The notes under the pieces: model-generated | What the model was told of the DNA's origin: nothing | Seen by the model: the letters and a program-made list of their open reading frames with translations, nothing else | Database searches by the model: none | Translations under genes and position numbers: made by a program | Shown: piece after piece, positions 37,409-45,567 of the stretch | Layout of the letters: the number at the start of each line of letters is the position of its first letter | How positions within the stretch are numbered: position 1 is the first letter of the stretch | Assembly: GCA_014385265.1 (NCBI GenBank) | Contig: JACRTJ010000002.1 | Coordinates: 1 to 64,000 of the forward strand | From: Enterocloster hominis (ex Liu et al. 2021) | GTDB taxonomy: Bacteria; Bacillota; Clostridia; Lachnospirales; Lachnospiraceae | Direction of reading: 5' to 3' | Length of the DNA: 64,000 bases

Positions 37409-38497
37409 ATGATGGAAAAGAAACTGAGAGTCGGCATCCTGGGAGCCACCGGAATGGTGGGCCAGAGATTTATTTCCCTTCTGGAGGACCATCCCTGGTT
37501 CCAGGTAGTGACGGTGGCAGCCAGCGCCCGTTCTGCTGGAAAAACGTATGAGGAGGCGGTGGGAGACCGCTGGAAAATGACATCACCCATGCCGGAGGCG
37601 GTGAAAAAGCTGGTGGTCATGAACGTGGCTGAGGTGGAGAAGGTGGCTTCCACCGTGGACTTCGTGTTCAGCGCCGTGGATATGACAAAGGACGAGATCC
37701 GGGCCATCGAGGAGGCATATGCCAAAACGGAAACTCCAGTGGTATCCAACAACAGCGCCCACCGCTGGACGCCGGATGTGCCCATGGTGATCCCGGAGAT
37801 CAACCCGGAGCATTTTGCAGTGATCCCCTTCCAGAGAAAACGCCTGGGAACGACCCGGGGCTTTGTGGCTGTGAAGCCCAACTGCTCCATCCAGAGCTAT
37901 ACCCCGGCCCTGACTGCATGGAAGGAATTTGAGCCCTATGAGGTAGTGGCCACCACATACCAGGCCATCTCCGGCGCTGGAAAGACATTTAAGGACTGGC
38001 CGGAAATGGCGGAGAACATCATCCCCTACATTGGCGGAGAGGAAGAGAAGAGCGAGCAGGAGCCCTTACGGATCTGGGGGACCCTGGAAGGCGGCGTGAT
38101 CGTAAAGGCAAAGGAGCCGGTGATCACCTGCCAGTGTATCCGCGTTCCGGTCCTCAATGGCCATACGGCGGCTGTTTTCGTGAAATTCCGGAAAAAGCCG
38201 TCAAAAGAACAGCTGATCGAAAAGCTGGTGAGCTTTAAGGGACTTCCCCAGGAATTAAACCTTCCCAGCGCACCGGAGCAGTTCATCCAGTATATGGAGG
38301 AGGACAATCGTCCCCAGGTGACTCTGGATGTGGACTTTGGAAAGGGAATGGGCGTATCCATCGGACGCCTCAGGGAGGATACGGTCTATGACTGGAAATT
38401 CGTGGGCCTGTCCCATAACACCGTAAGAGGAGCCGCCGGCGGGGCTGTGCTCTGCGCAGAGCTTCTGACGGAGCAGGGCTACATCACACATAAGTAA
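37409..38497 (+). CDS. asd: Aspartate-semialdehyde dehydrogenase
   Basis: The 362-residue NADP-dependent enzyme makes aspartate semialdehyde for lysine, threonine and methionine. It has the NADP loop GILGATGMVGQRF, catalytic Cys in VKPNCSIQSY and the ISGAGKTFKDWP segment. The sequence resembles the archaeal/fungal-type branch (Cys in PNCS rather than the bacterial GNCT), which is known in clostridia. ATGs at 37409 and 37412 are both possible; GAGGAG lies upstream. galM follows after 15 bases. Confidence 0.92.
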   Translation: MMEKKLRVGILGATGMVGQRFISLLEDHPWFQVVTVAASARSAGKTYEEAVGDRWKMTSPMPEAVKKLVVMNVAEVEKVASTVDFVFSAVDMTKDEIRAIEEAYAKTETPVVSNNSAHRWTPDVPMVIPEINPEHFAVIPFQRKRLGTTRGFVAVKPNCSIQSYTPALTAWKEFEPYEVVATTYQAISGAGKTFKDWPEMAENIIPYIGGEEEKSEQEPLRIWGTLEGGVIVKAKEPVITCQCIRVPVLNGHTAAVFVKFRKKPSKEQLIEKLVSFKGLPQELNLPSAPEQFIQYMEEDNRPQVTLDVDFGKGMGVSIGRLREDTVYDWKFVGLSHNTVRGAAGGAVLCAELLTEQGYITHK

Positions 38498-38512
38498 GTC
38501 AGGGAGGTTATC

Positions 38513-39559
38513 ATGGCAGTAAAAAAAGAGCATTTTGGACGTATGGCCGACGGAAGAGAGATCAGTCTTTACACCATAGACAACGGCACCGTATCCGCTT
38601 CCTTCACCGATCTGGGCGCTGTCTGGGTAAGCATGATGGTCCCGGACAGGAACGGGGATCTGGCAGATGTGCTGCTGGGCTATGACGACGCAGAGGGTTA
38701 TCTGGTCAATGGCCCCCATTTCGGCTCCATCGTGGGCCGGATCGCCAATCGCACCGGCGGCGCTTCCTTTACCTTAAACGGAACTTCCTATGTCCTGGGA
38801 AAAAATAAGGGAGAGAACAACCTCCACAGCGGTCCCGATTATTATGACCGGAGACTGTGGGCCGCCCGGGAAGTGGGAGAGGATTCTGTGGTGTTTCTTT
38901 TGGACAGTCCCGACGGCGACCAGGGATTTCCTGGAGAGCTGAAGATCTCCGTAAAATACACCCTGACAAAGGAAAATGCCGTGGATATCCTTTATGCGGT
39001 CACCAGCGACAGGGATACTCCGGTGAACATGACAAACCACGCCTATTTTAATCTGGGCGGCCACGCATCCGGCTCTGTGCTGGATACCCGCATCCAGATC
39101 CTGGCAGATTCCTTTACGCCCACGGATGCGGATTCTATCCCCACTGGAGAGGTCCTGACAGTGGAAGGAACGCCCATGGATTTCCGGACTCCGAAGACCA
39201 TCGGAACAGACATTGGTTCCGATTATATCCAGATCGTCCAGGGAAAGGGCTTTGACCATAACTGGTGCTTAAACCATGCTCCGGGCGTCTGCGGACTGGC
39301 AGCCAGTGCGTATCATGAGGCCAGCGGCCGGGCCATGGATGTTTATACAGACCTTCCCGGCGTCCAGTTTTATACCGGCAACTGGTTGGGCGGGGAAAAG
39401 GGAAAGGACGGCGCTTCCTATGAGGACCGGGACGCGTTCTGTTTTGAGACCCAGATGTATCCCGATTCCGTCAATCATCCCCAGTTCCCGTCGCCTGTGG
39501 TCAAGGCCGGGACCGCCCATGTGACCCGGACCAGCTACCGGTTCTATATAGGAAAATAG
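38513..39559 (+). CDS. galM: Aldose 1-epimerase
   Basis: The 348-residue beta-sandwich mutarotase interconverts alpha and beta anomers of aldoses. Substrate and catalytic residues are in VGRIANRTGGASF, NLHSGPDYYDRRLW, MTNHAYFNLGGHASG and CFETQMYPDSVNHPQF. GGGAGG precedes the ATG. No sugar pathway gene is next to it, so its sugar is not shown by context; the next gene begins 4 bases later. Confidence 0.92.
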   Translation: MAVKKEHFGRMADGREISLYTIDNGTVSASFTDLGAVWVSMMVPDRNGDLADVLLGYDDAEGYLVNGPHFGSIVGRIANRTGGASFTLNGTSYVLGKNKGENNLHSGPDYYDRRLWAAREVGEDSVVFLLDSPDGDQGFPGELKISVKYTLTKENAVDILYAVTSDRDTPVNMTNHAYFNLGGHASGSVLDTRIQILADSFTPTDADSIPTGEVLTVEGTPMDFRTPKTIGTDIGSDYIQIVQGKGFDHNWCLNHAPGVCGLAASAYHEASGRAMDVYTDLPGVQFYTGNWLGGEKGKDGASYEDRDAFCFETQMYPDSVNHPQFPSPVVKAGTAHVTRTSYRFYIGK

Positions 39560-39563
39560 GGCC

Positions 39564-40472
39564 ATGGAAGGAACAACAAGTAAAAACGCAAAGCTCCTGG
39601 CAACGGCCGGCTTCCTGTTCATCACCATGATCTGGGGCGGCTCCTTTGTGGTCATGAAAAACTCTGTGGACCTGGTGCCGCCGTCCTATCTTCTGGCGCT
39701 GCGGTTTACCCTGGCCGCCGCCTTCATGGCCCTGGCTTTTCCGGGCCGGATGAAAAAACTGGACCGTGGGTCCCTGACCTGCGGGCTCATTATGGGGATC
39801 TTCCTGACCCTGGCCTATCTGTTCCAGACCTATGGGATCAAATATACCACAGCCAGCAAGAATGCCTTTATCACGGCCCTTTATGTGGTCCTGGTGCCGT
39901 TTTTATACTGGAAGATCAGCAAAAAGCGGCCGGGCCTCAACCAGATCGCAGCCGGGCTTGTGGCGGTCATCGGTCTGGCTCTGCTGACCTTAAAGCATGA
40001 GTCCGGGATCAACCTGGGAGACGCGCTGACCTTCCTCTGCGGCGTCTGCTTTGCCGTCCACATGATCTGTACGGAAGAATATACAAAGCGGTGCGATCCC
40101 ATCCTCCTGGCAACGGTCCAGGTGGCGGTTGTGGGCGTGTTCAACTGGCTTCTGGCTCCGCTTTTAGACGGCCCCGGAGCCTTTGATCCGTCCATTCTGC
40201 TTCAAAAAAGCCTGATCCTGGGACTTCTTTATCTGTCCCTCATCTGTACCACTGTGGGATTCCTGATCCAGACCGTGGGACAGAAATATCTCAGCGCCAA
40301 TACGGTCTCCCTTCTTTTATCCCTGGAAGCCGTATTCGGGACCCTGTTTTCTGTGATCTTCCTGGGTGAGGTCCTGACAGAAAGGATGATCCTGGGCTGT
40401 GTGCTCATGTTCTCAGCCCTTTTACTGTCCGAGCTGCGTTTTACGGTCCCTGGAAAGGAGGTCCATGGGTAA
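39564..40472 (+). CDS. DMT superfamily (EamA) exporter
   Basis: The 302-residue protein has ten membrane helices in two EamA repeats. The first repeat has TMIWGGSFVVMKNSVDLVP and RFTLAAAFMALAF, and the second has LICTTVGFLIQTVGQKY and SLEAVFGTLFSVIFLGE. Such proteins export amino acids or other small metabolites. The gene starts 4 bases after galM and overlaps the topB start by 8 bases. Confidence 0.88.
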   Translation: MEGTTSKNAKLLATAGFLFITMIWGGSFVVMKNSVDLVPPSYLLALRFTLAAAFMALAFPGRMKKLDRGSLTCGLIMGIFLTLAYLFQTYGIKYTTASKNAFITALYVVLVPFLYWKISKKRPGLNQIAAGLVAVIGLALLTLKHESGINLGDALTFLCGVCFAVHMICTEEYTKRCDPILLATVQVAVVGVFNWLLAPLLDGPGAFDPSILLQKSLILGLLYLSLICTTVGFLIQTVGQKYLSANTVSLLLSLEAVFGTLFSVIFLGEVLTERMILGCVLMFSALLLSELRFTVPGKEVHG

Positions 40473-42528
40473 ATCCTTATTTATAGCAGAAAAGCCCAGC
40501 GTTGCCCAGGAGTTTGCCCGGGCGCTTAAGATATCGGGGAAAAAGGGGGACGGGTTCATCGAATCGGAGACAGCCGTGGTCACCTGGTGCGTCGGGCATC
40601 TGGTGACCATGAGCTATCCGGAAAGCTATGATCCGGCCCTGAAGCGGTGGAGCATGGATACCCTTCCATTTCTTCCGAAGGAATTTAAATATCAGGTCAT
40701 CGACGGCGTAAAAAAACAGTTTCTGACTGTGAAAAAGCTGCTGACCCAGCCTGACGTGGACACCATCTACGTCTGCACCGACTCCGGACGGGAGGGAGAA
40801 TATATATACCGTCTGGTGGAGCAGATGGCCGGAGTCCGGGGGAAAAAGCGTCTCCGTGTGTGGATCGATTCCCAGACGGAGGAGGAGATCCTGCGGGGAG
40901 TCCGGGAGGCAAAGGACCTGTCTGAATACGATAATCTGGCGGCCTCCGCCTATCTGCGGGCCAAAGAGGATTATCTGATGGGCATTAATTTCTCCCGGGT
41001 GCTGACTCTGAAGTACGGAAATACTGTGGCCTCTTACTTAAAAGAGAAGCGGGCGGTGCTGTCCGTGGGCCGCGTCATGACCTGCGTCCTGGGCATGGTG
41101 GTCCGGAGGGAACGGGAGATCCGCAGCTTTGTGAAAACGCCTTTTTACCGGGTCCTGGGCTCCTTTGACGTTCCAGGCCGGGAAGGCATTTCCGTGGAGG
41201 CAGAATGGAAGGCCGTGAAGGGGTCCAGATACTACGAAACCCCGGTCCTATATAAAGAAAACGGGTTCAAAGAGAAAAAGACGGCAGAGGAGCTGATCCG
41301 CTTCCTGTCAGCGCCCCCCATGGAGGGGACTTTAGTTTCCATGGAGAAAAAACGGGAAACGAAAAATGCCCCGCTTTTATACAACCTGGCGGAGCTTCAG
41401 AACGACTGCTCCAAAATGTTCAAGATCAGTCCCGACGAGGCCTTGAAGGTGGTCCAGGAGCTGTATGAAAAAAAGCTGGTGACGTATCCAAGGACCGACG
41501 CCCGGGTGCTTTCCTCGGCTGTGGCAAAGGAGATCCATAAAAACATCGGCGGACTTAGGAATTTTGCCCCGCTGGCGGACCTGGCCTCTGAGGCGCTGGA
41601 GCTGGGGAGCTTTAAGACCATAGGAAATACCAGGTACGTCAACGATAAGCAGATCACAGACCACTACGCCATCATTCCCACGGGCCAGGGCTTTGGAGCC
41701 CTGCGGACCCTGGGCTCCCTGCAGCTTAAGGTCTATGAGGTGATCTCCCGGAGATTTTTAAGCATCTTTTATCCGCCGGCTGTTTACCAGAAATTTTCCC
41801 TGGACCTGGAAAAGCAGGGAGAGCATTTCTTTGCCAATTACAGGGTACTGGCGGAGGAGGGCTATCTGAAGGCCGCCTATGTTCCCAAAAAGACGGCGGA
41901 GAAAAAGACCGGAGACCAGGAAACGGAATCCGGAGAAGAAAAAAAACAGGCCGGCAAAGGCAATGAGACCGAGATCGAACTGGATGGCGGTGAGAAGGCC
42001 AGGGCCCTTCTGACCATGCTTTCGGGCCTTAAAAAGGGACAGCGTCTGTCTCTTACAGGGCTGGAGATCAAAGAGGGTGAAACGTCTCCTCCCAGGAGGT
42101 ACACTTCCGGCTCCATGATCTTAGCCATGGAAAATGCCGGGCAGCTCATTGAGGACGAGGAGCTCCGTTCCCAGATCAAGGGCAGCGGCATCGGCACCAG
42201 TGCCACCCGTGCGGAGATCCTTAAGAAGCTCTGCACCATCAAGTACCTGTCCCTGGCAAAAAAGACCCAGGTGATCACGCCCACGCTTCTGGGCGAGATG
42301 GTCTTTGACGTATGCAGCGCATCCATCCGGCAGCTTTTAAACCCAGAGCTGACGGCCAGCTGGGAAAAGGGCCTCACCTATGTGGCAGAGGGTACCATCA
42401 CCCCGGCGGAATATATGGAAAAGCTGGAGCGGTTCGTCACCTTAAGGACCAACGGTGTCCGCCAGACCGACAACCAGTATCTGCTGCGGCCGTATTTCGA
42501 CGCTGCGGCCCAGTTTTATAAAAAGTAG
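40465..42528 (+). CDS. topB: DNA topoisomerase III (second copy, no zinc ribbons)
   Basis: This 687-residue type IA enzyme opens with SLFIAEKPSVAQEFARALK, has CTDSGREGEYIYRLVEQM as metal motif, and the catalytic Tyr341 in VTYPRTDARVLSS. An acidic, Lys/Glu-rich insert (about 475-510) lies between conserved blocks. Unlike the copy at 26758 it ends after YFDAAAQFYKK with no Cys-rich tail. The ATG at 40465 follows GGAAAGGAGG; an upstream in-frame codon at 40399 would lie deep in the exporter gene. Two TopB proteins in one window imply distinct jobs; one may derive from a mobile element. Confidence 0.92.
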   Translation: MGKSLFIAEKPSVAQEFARALKISGKKGDGFIESETAVVTWCVGHLVTMSYPESYDPALKRWSMDTLPFLPKEFKYQVIDGVKKQFLTVKKLLTQPDVDTIYVCTDSGREGEYIYRLVEQMAGVRGKKRLRVWIDSQTEEEILRGVREAKDLSEYDNLAASAYLRAKEDYLMGINFSRVLTLKYGNTVASYLKEKRAVLSVGRVMTCVLGMVVRREREIRSFVKTPFYRVLGSFDVPGREGISVEAEWKAVKGSRYYETPVLYKENGFKEKKTAEELIRFLSAPPMEGTLVSMEKKRETKNAPLLYNLAELQNDCSKMFKISPDEALKVVQELYEKKLVTYPRTDARVLSSAVAKEIHKNIGGLRNFAPLADLASEALELGSFKTIGNTRYVNDKQITDHYAIIPTGQGFGALRTLGSLQLKVYEVISRRFLSIFYPPAVYQKFSLDLEKQGEHFFANYRVLAEEGYLKAAYVPKKTAEKKTGDQETESGEEKKQAGKGNETEIELDGGEKARALLTMLSGLKKGQRLSLTGLEIKEGETSPPRRYTSGSMILAMENAGQLIEDEELRSQIKGSGIGTSATRAEILKKLCTIKYLSLAKKTQVITPTLLGEMVFDVCSASIRQLLNPELTASWEKGLTYVAEGTITPAEYMEKLERFVTLRTNGVRQTDNQYLLRPYFDAAAQFYKK

Positions 42529-42573
42529 GAAACGTTTTGTGCCGCCGTCTGCGGCGGAGGAATGGAGGCTGTG

Positions 42574-43248
42574 ATGAAAAAAGAAGAAGCAAGGACCGTG
42601 TGTCTTTACGATCTGGACCACACACTGGCAAGGCCTTTACTGGAGCAGTGTGAGTACCCCTGGGAGGCCCTTCCCCGGATCAGGGATCTTATCCTGGAGC
42701 TGGGGAACCGTCTGCCGGAAAGCGAATATGAAAAACGCGGTGAGACTGTCTGGGTCCATAAAACGGCCAGGGTTTTTGAAAGTGCCTATCTGGGAGAAAA
42801 TATCATCATCGGGAAAGATGCGGAGGTGCGCCACTGTGCCTTCCTGCGGAGCAATGCCCTGGTGGGTGAGGGCGCTGTGGTGGGAAACTCCACAGAACTT
42901 AAAAACGTGATCCTGTTCGATAAGGTCCAGGTCCCCCATTACAATTATGTGGGCGACTCCATCCTGGGCTTTAAGGCCCACATGGGGGCCGGCTCCATTA
43001 CCTCCAACGTAAAATCCGATAAGCTTCTGGTGAAGGTCCACGCAGAGGACGGGGATCTGGAAACGGGAATGAAAAAATTCGGGGCCATGGTGGGCGACCG
43101 GGTGGAAGTGGGCTGCGGCTCCATCCTGAATCCCGGCACCGTCATCGGAAGAGATTCCAATATCTATCCCTTATCCAGCGTCCGGGGCTGCGTGGATAAA
43201 AACTCCATCTATAAAAAGCAGGGGGAAGTGGCAGAAAAGCACGATTAA
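42574..43248 (+). CDS. Left-handed beta-helix acyltransferase-like protein
   Basis: The 224-residue protein has an N-terminal helical part (about 1-55) and a hexapeptide-repeat helix from about 60 to 205, with LGENIIIGKDAEVRHCAF, LVGEGAVVGNSTEL and GAGSITSNVKSD. This resembles the C-terminal half of GlmU-type or LpxA-type enzymes, but no nucleotidyltransferase domain exists. The start at 42574 is preceded by GGAGG. It closes the 32.3-43.4 kb operon. The acceptor is unknown; a nucleotide-sugar or wall precursor is possible. Confidence 0.75.
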   Translation: MKKEEARTVCLYDLDHTLARPLLEQCEYPWEALPRIRDLILELGNRLPESEYEKRGETVWVHKTARVFESAYLGENIIIGKDAEVRHCAFLRSNALVGEGAVVGNSTELKNVILFDKVQVPHYNYVGDSILGFKAHMGAGSITSNVKSDKLLVKVHAEDGDLETGMKKFGAMVGDRVEVGCGSILNPGTVIGRDSNIYPLSSVRGCVDKNSIYKKQGEVAEKHD

Positions 43249-43333
43249 GGCGGCAATGAAACCTTGCGGAGCTCCGGGCAGGAAGAGGCAGGGCTGGATG
43301 GCTGAAGATCAAATGAAAAATGAAAATACAGGG

Positions 43334-43366
43334 AACGGTGTGGCCAGGATGGTCATGCCGTTTTTT
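43334..43366 (+). terminator. Terminator of the topoisomerase-to-beta-helix operon
   Basis: Positions 43334-43345 pair with 43351-43362 over 12 positions (three G-U) around AGGAT, followed by six T (43361-43366). Confidence 0.85.
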
Positions 43367-43402
43367 GTATGTGAAAAGATCCGGGTGGGAAGAGGGAGTT
43401 AT

Positions 43403-43466
43403 ATGCTCTAATTGACTTCTTAATCATGGTTTTTGTCATGGTTAGTGAAGCAATCACTTAGAGCAT
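43403..43466 (+). repeat. Long imperfect inverted repeat before recombinase remnant
   Basis: ATGCTCTAA (43403-43411) is mirrored by TTAGAGCAT (43458-43466), with inner partial pairing of TTAATCATGG against CATGGTTA. It sits 21 bases before the recombinase start codon. It may be an operator or part of an element end. No T-run follows directly. Confidence 0.6.
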
Positions 43467-43487
43467 TTTGTTTCAGGAGGTGCAGCC

Positions 43488-43577
43488 ATGAGAAATGAAA
43501 AAATCACCCCACTGTACGAGCGCCTGAGCCAGGATGATGAGTTACAGGGCGAGAGCAGCTCCATATCCAACCATAAC
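43488..43577 (+). pseudogene. Serine recombinase, first 30 codons only
   Basis: After AGGAGG the frame reads MRNEKITPLYERLSQDD then ELQGESSSISN, the characteristic N-terminus of large serine recombinases carried by Lachnospiraceae conjugative and mobilizable elements. The similarity ends at about 43577, where the toxin gene on the other strand begins. The expected continuation with the resolvase fold and recombinase domains is absent. The frame stays open to 43829 only because it runs antisense through the toxin. Confidence 0.75.
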
Positions 43578-43578
43578 T

Positions 43579-43869
43579 TTATTTGCCGAACAAGTCGCTG
43601 TGTGTGCCGGTGCGGGTCAGCGTCAGCACCAGAACATCATCCTCTATGCGATAGACAAGCAGCCAGTCCGGGAGAATATGACATTCCCGATGACCTGCCC
43701 AATCGCCGGACAGGTCATGGTCACGGTTCTTATCCGGCAGCGGTTCGCCCATTGCCAGCAATGCTACGACCTGCTCCAGCAGTTCGATCTTCAAGCCACG
43801 CTTTATGGCTCGTTTGTAGTCTTTTTTGAAACTGATCGTGTACTTGACGGTATATTTGGTTTCTTTCAT
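43579..43869 (-). CDS. YafQ-family mRNA interferase toxin
   Basis: The 96-residue protein is a YafQ/RelE-type toxin that cleaves mRNA on the ribosome. The catalytic pattern is readable: His and Asp in KNRDHDLSG, His in CHILPDW, and the C-terminal TGTHSDLF with the essential His. The start overlaps the antitoxin stop by 4 bases, so the pair is translationally coupled. It abuts the broken recombinase gene. Confidence 0.9.
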   Translation of the reverse strand: MKETKYTVKYTISFKKDYKRAIKRGLKIELLEQVVALLAMGEPLPDKNRDHDLSGDWAGHRECHILPDWLLVYRIEDDVLVLTLTRTGTHSDLFGK

Positions 43870-44144
43870 CTTTTCAGGTCAGCAAACAACTCGTCAAGGT
43901 CATTGTAGCCCTTTACAGACGGGTCTTTTGCAATCCTTTCCGCTTCCAGCATGGCAGCAGCCGTTTCTTTGTTCGGCTGTTCTAGCCTTATCTCAAAGGG
44001 AATGCCGCCTTCACGAAGCGACTGGCGCACAAAGATGTTAAACGCCGTAGTCAGGTTCATGCCAAGTTCAGTAAACAGTGCGTCCGCCTGCGCTTTCAAA
44101 TCTGCGTCCATGCGGATACTGATGTTTGTGGTATTTCCAGCCAT
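43866..44144 (-). CDS. RelB/DinJ-family antitoxin
   Basis: The 92-residue protein has an N-terminal ribbon-helix-helix DNA-binding part (NISIRMDADLKAQADALF, then GMNLTTAFNIFVRQSL) and an acidic C-terminal toxin-binding tail. The start at 44144 has AAAGGGG upstream on the minus strand; the longer frame to 44234 would run through the promoter. It should repress its own operon, probably at the repeats 44165-44215. Confidence 0.9.
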   Translation of the reverse strand: MAGNTTNISIRMDADLKAQADALFTELGMNLTTAFNIFVRQSLREGGIPFEIRLEQPNKETAAAMLEAERIAKDPSVKGYNDLDELFADLKR

Positions 44145-44164
44145 ACGATCAACCCCTTTCTGCT

Positions 44165-44215
44165 GGCAATTATAGTATATGCTATTTGCACGAAGAAAAC
44201 AATACTTTGCACGAA
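44165..44215 (-). promoter_or_regulatory. Antitoxin promoter and candidate operator
   Basis: A minus-strand TATAAT (ATTATA at 44169-44174) lies 25 bases before the dinJ start. TTTGCACGAA occurs twice, at 44185-44194 and 44206-44215, 21 bases apart (two helical turns). A near-palindrome ATAG-n6-CTAT overlaps the -10 box. Ribbon-helix-helix antitoxins bind such spaced repeats. Confidence 0.6.
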
Positions 44216-44254
44216 TATTTAACAATAAATTCATTCAAGGAGGTTACACGCTTT

Positions 44255-44464
44255 ATGAAAGAGATCACTTTACCTGTCACGATCCACCTGAATATCCATC
44301 TGCTCCTTCCGCTGGTGTAGCCGGAACCGGCAGATACGGAAAGCCGTCCGGAGACTCAGCACTGCCACGGCTGCGGTGGGGGGAATATGTCTGTGTCCAG
44401 TCTGTTTCCTACTCCCGTGGAATACCCAAAAATGGTAGAAGTATTCCAGGGAGTTATGATATAA
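44255..44464 (+). pseudogene. Small Cys-containing ORF interrupted by an amber codon
   Basis: An ATG 12 bases after AAGGAGG opens a 70-codon frame that ends TAA at 44462-44464 but contains TAG at 44318-44320, codon 22. The first part reads MKEITLPVTIHLNIHLLLPLV and the second contains HCHGCGGGN and FPTPVEYPKM. Both halves look like one protein, so the TAG is probably an inactivating mutation. Alternatives are a genuine 21-residue peptide or stop-codon readthrough. It belongs to the mobile-element scar. Confidence 0.45.
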
Positions 44465-44625
44465 TGTCTGTATAAGAAGACATTATACCATTGTGCATCT
44501 GTTTTCTGCGTTTAGCGCAAAATCCTGGCGGCCAGATGCCTGGGAAGGATACCATGTCCTTTGGCCATAGCATCATCTGCTTAAAGTAAGAGAGCGATAG
44601 ACTAGAATCTGAAAGAAGGTACCGT
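44465..44625. other. Structured non-coding stretch
   Basis: ATAATGTCT (44461-44469) and AGACATTAT (44478-44486) form a 9-bp hairpin with no T-run. GCATCTG (44495-44501) and CAGATGC (44533-44539) enclose an inner TGCG/CGCA stem. I cannot assign a known RNA family. Confidence 0.35.
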
Positions 44626-44835
44626 ATGAAAGAAATGGTAATTTATAATATAACCGCCCTGCTGATTATTGGCGTTTCGATTTTGTGCTTCACCAAAATA
44701 AGGACTGGTTTAACAAACAAGAACCTACGCCGTGTTCTGGAAGTATTCCTCCTCATTCTTGCAGTGGGCACGATTCTGACGATCGCCTTTCTTGATCTGA
44801 TCGCACTGGGGGTAATTGGCCCTGTTCCGAACTAA
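44626..44835 (+). CDS. 69-residue small membrane protein
   Basis: Two hydrophobic helices (about 5-23 and 38-62) flank a basic loop (KIRTGLTNKNLRR). No family is recognised. GAAGG lies 7 bases before the ATG. It has A+T-rich codon use like its neighbours. Confidence 0.55.
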   Translation: MKEMVIYNITALLIIGVSILCFTKIRTGLTNKNLRRVLEVFLLILAVGTILTIAFLDLIALGVIGPVPN

Positions 44836-44915
44836 AAATCTGAATTTACAGGGAAGCATGGAATTACATGAAAATCAAAATTATTTAAATGGGAATCATA
44901 TTGGAGGAGATCATC

Positions 44916-45323
44916 ATGAAACGGAAAACGATCCTGGTATCATCGGTTGCAGCGATTCTTCTGGCTGGCATATTCATTTGGTATACGCTTCCGGTCGACT
45001 TGATGGACTTAGATCACAAGGAAGTCCTGGAGATTGTTGTTTTTAACGGCAGCAGCGGTAATGCGACACATATTACAGACAAAGAACAGATCCAACATAT
45101 CATTGATGATCTGAACGATGTGAAGATAAAGAGAACAAGGCCTTCGATGGGCTATTCTGGGTATGGATATAAATTATCTGTTTACCTGTACGACGGGAAT
45201 GAAGCCGGTGACTGGAATAATTTCATTATCAATTCGGAGGATACCATTAGAAAAGATCCCTTTTTTTATTCTGTTATAAAAGGATACATCGACTATAACT
45301 ATATAGAGAATATCGCGGAATAA
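44916..45323 (+). CDS. Hypothetical secreted or membrane-tethered protein
   Basis: The 135-residue protein starts MKRKTILVSSVAAILLAGI, a signal anchor, followed by a domain that begins VLEIVVFNGSSGNATHITD and includes IQHIIDDLNDVKIKR. The pattern of a beta strand, ITDKEQI helix and a Lys/Arg strand resembles small extracytoplasmic domains in Clostridia, but I cannot name it. GGAGGA precedes the ATG at 44916. A terminator follows. Confidence 0.6.
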   Translation: MKRKTILVSSVAAILLAGIFIWYTLPVDLMDLDHKEVLEIVVFNGSSGNATHITDKEQIQHIIDDLNDVKIKRTRPSMGYSGYGYKLSVYLYDGNEAGDWNNFIINSEDTIRKDPFFYSVIKGYIDYNYIENIAE

Positions 45324-45355
45324 TACAAAAACCATCCCATCAATAGGAAGTCTGG

Positions 45356-45398
45356 CCGCTGACCCACATCTCTATATGAAAGGTTCAGCGGTCTTTTT
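45356..45398 (+). terminator. Terminator
   Basis: CCGCTGA (45356-45362) pairs with TCAGCGG (45385-45391), extended by G-C and wobble pairs, followed by TCTTTTT. Confidence 0.75.
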
Positions 45399-45567
45399 GT
45401 GCATATTTTCAAAAAAATGTCATTAAGAAAAATGTCAGAAATTCAACTGGAAAAAGTCCCAAATATTCTGGATTTTTCATGTATAATAAAAATAACCACA
45501 AATGTGCAGGTTTTGATGCCGCATGACCAGGATACAGGCGGCGGAATACACGGAAAGGAGGATGACC

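Noticed and set aside
43488-43829. Apparent 113-codon ORF
   Set aside because: Only the first 30 codons are recombinase; the remainder is an antisense reading of the yafQ toxin gene.
44179-44475. 98-codon plus-strand ORF over the amber-interrupted frame
   Set aside because: It overlaps the better supported frame at 44255 in another register, begins inside the dinJ promoter and lacks a ribosome site.
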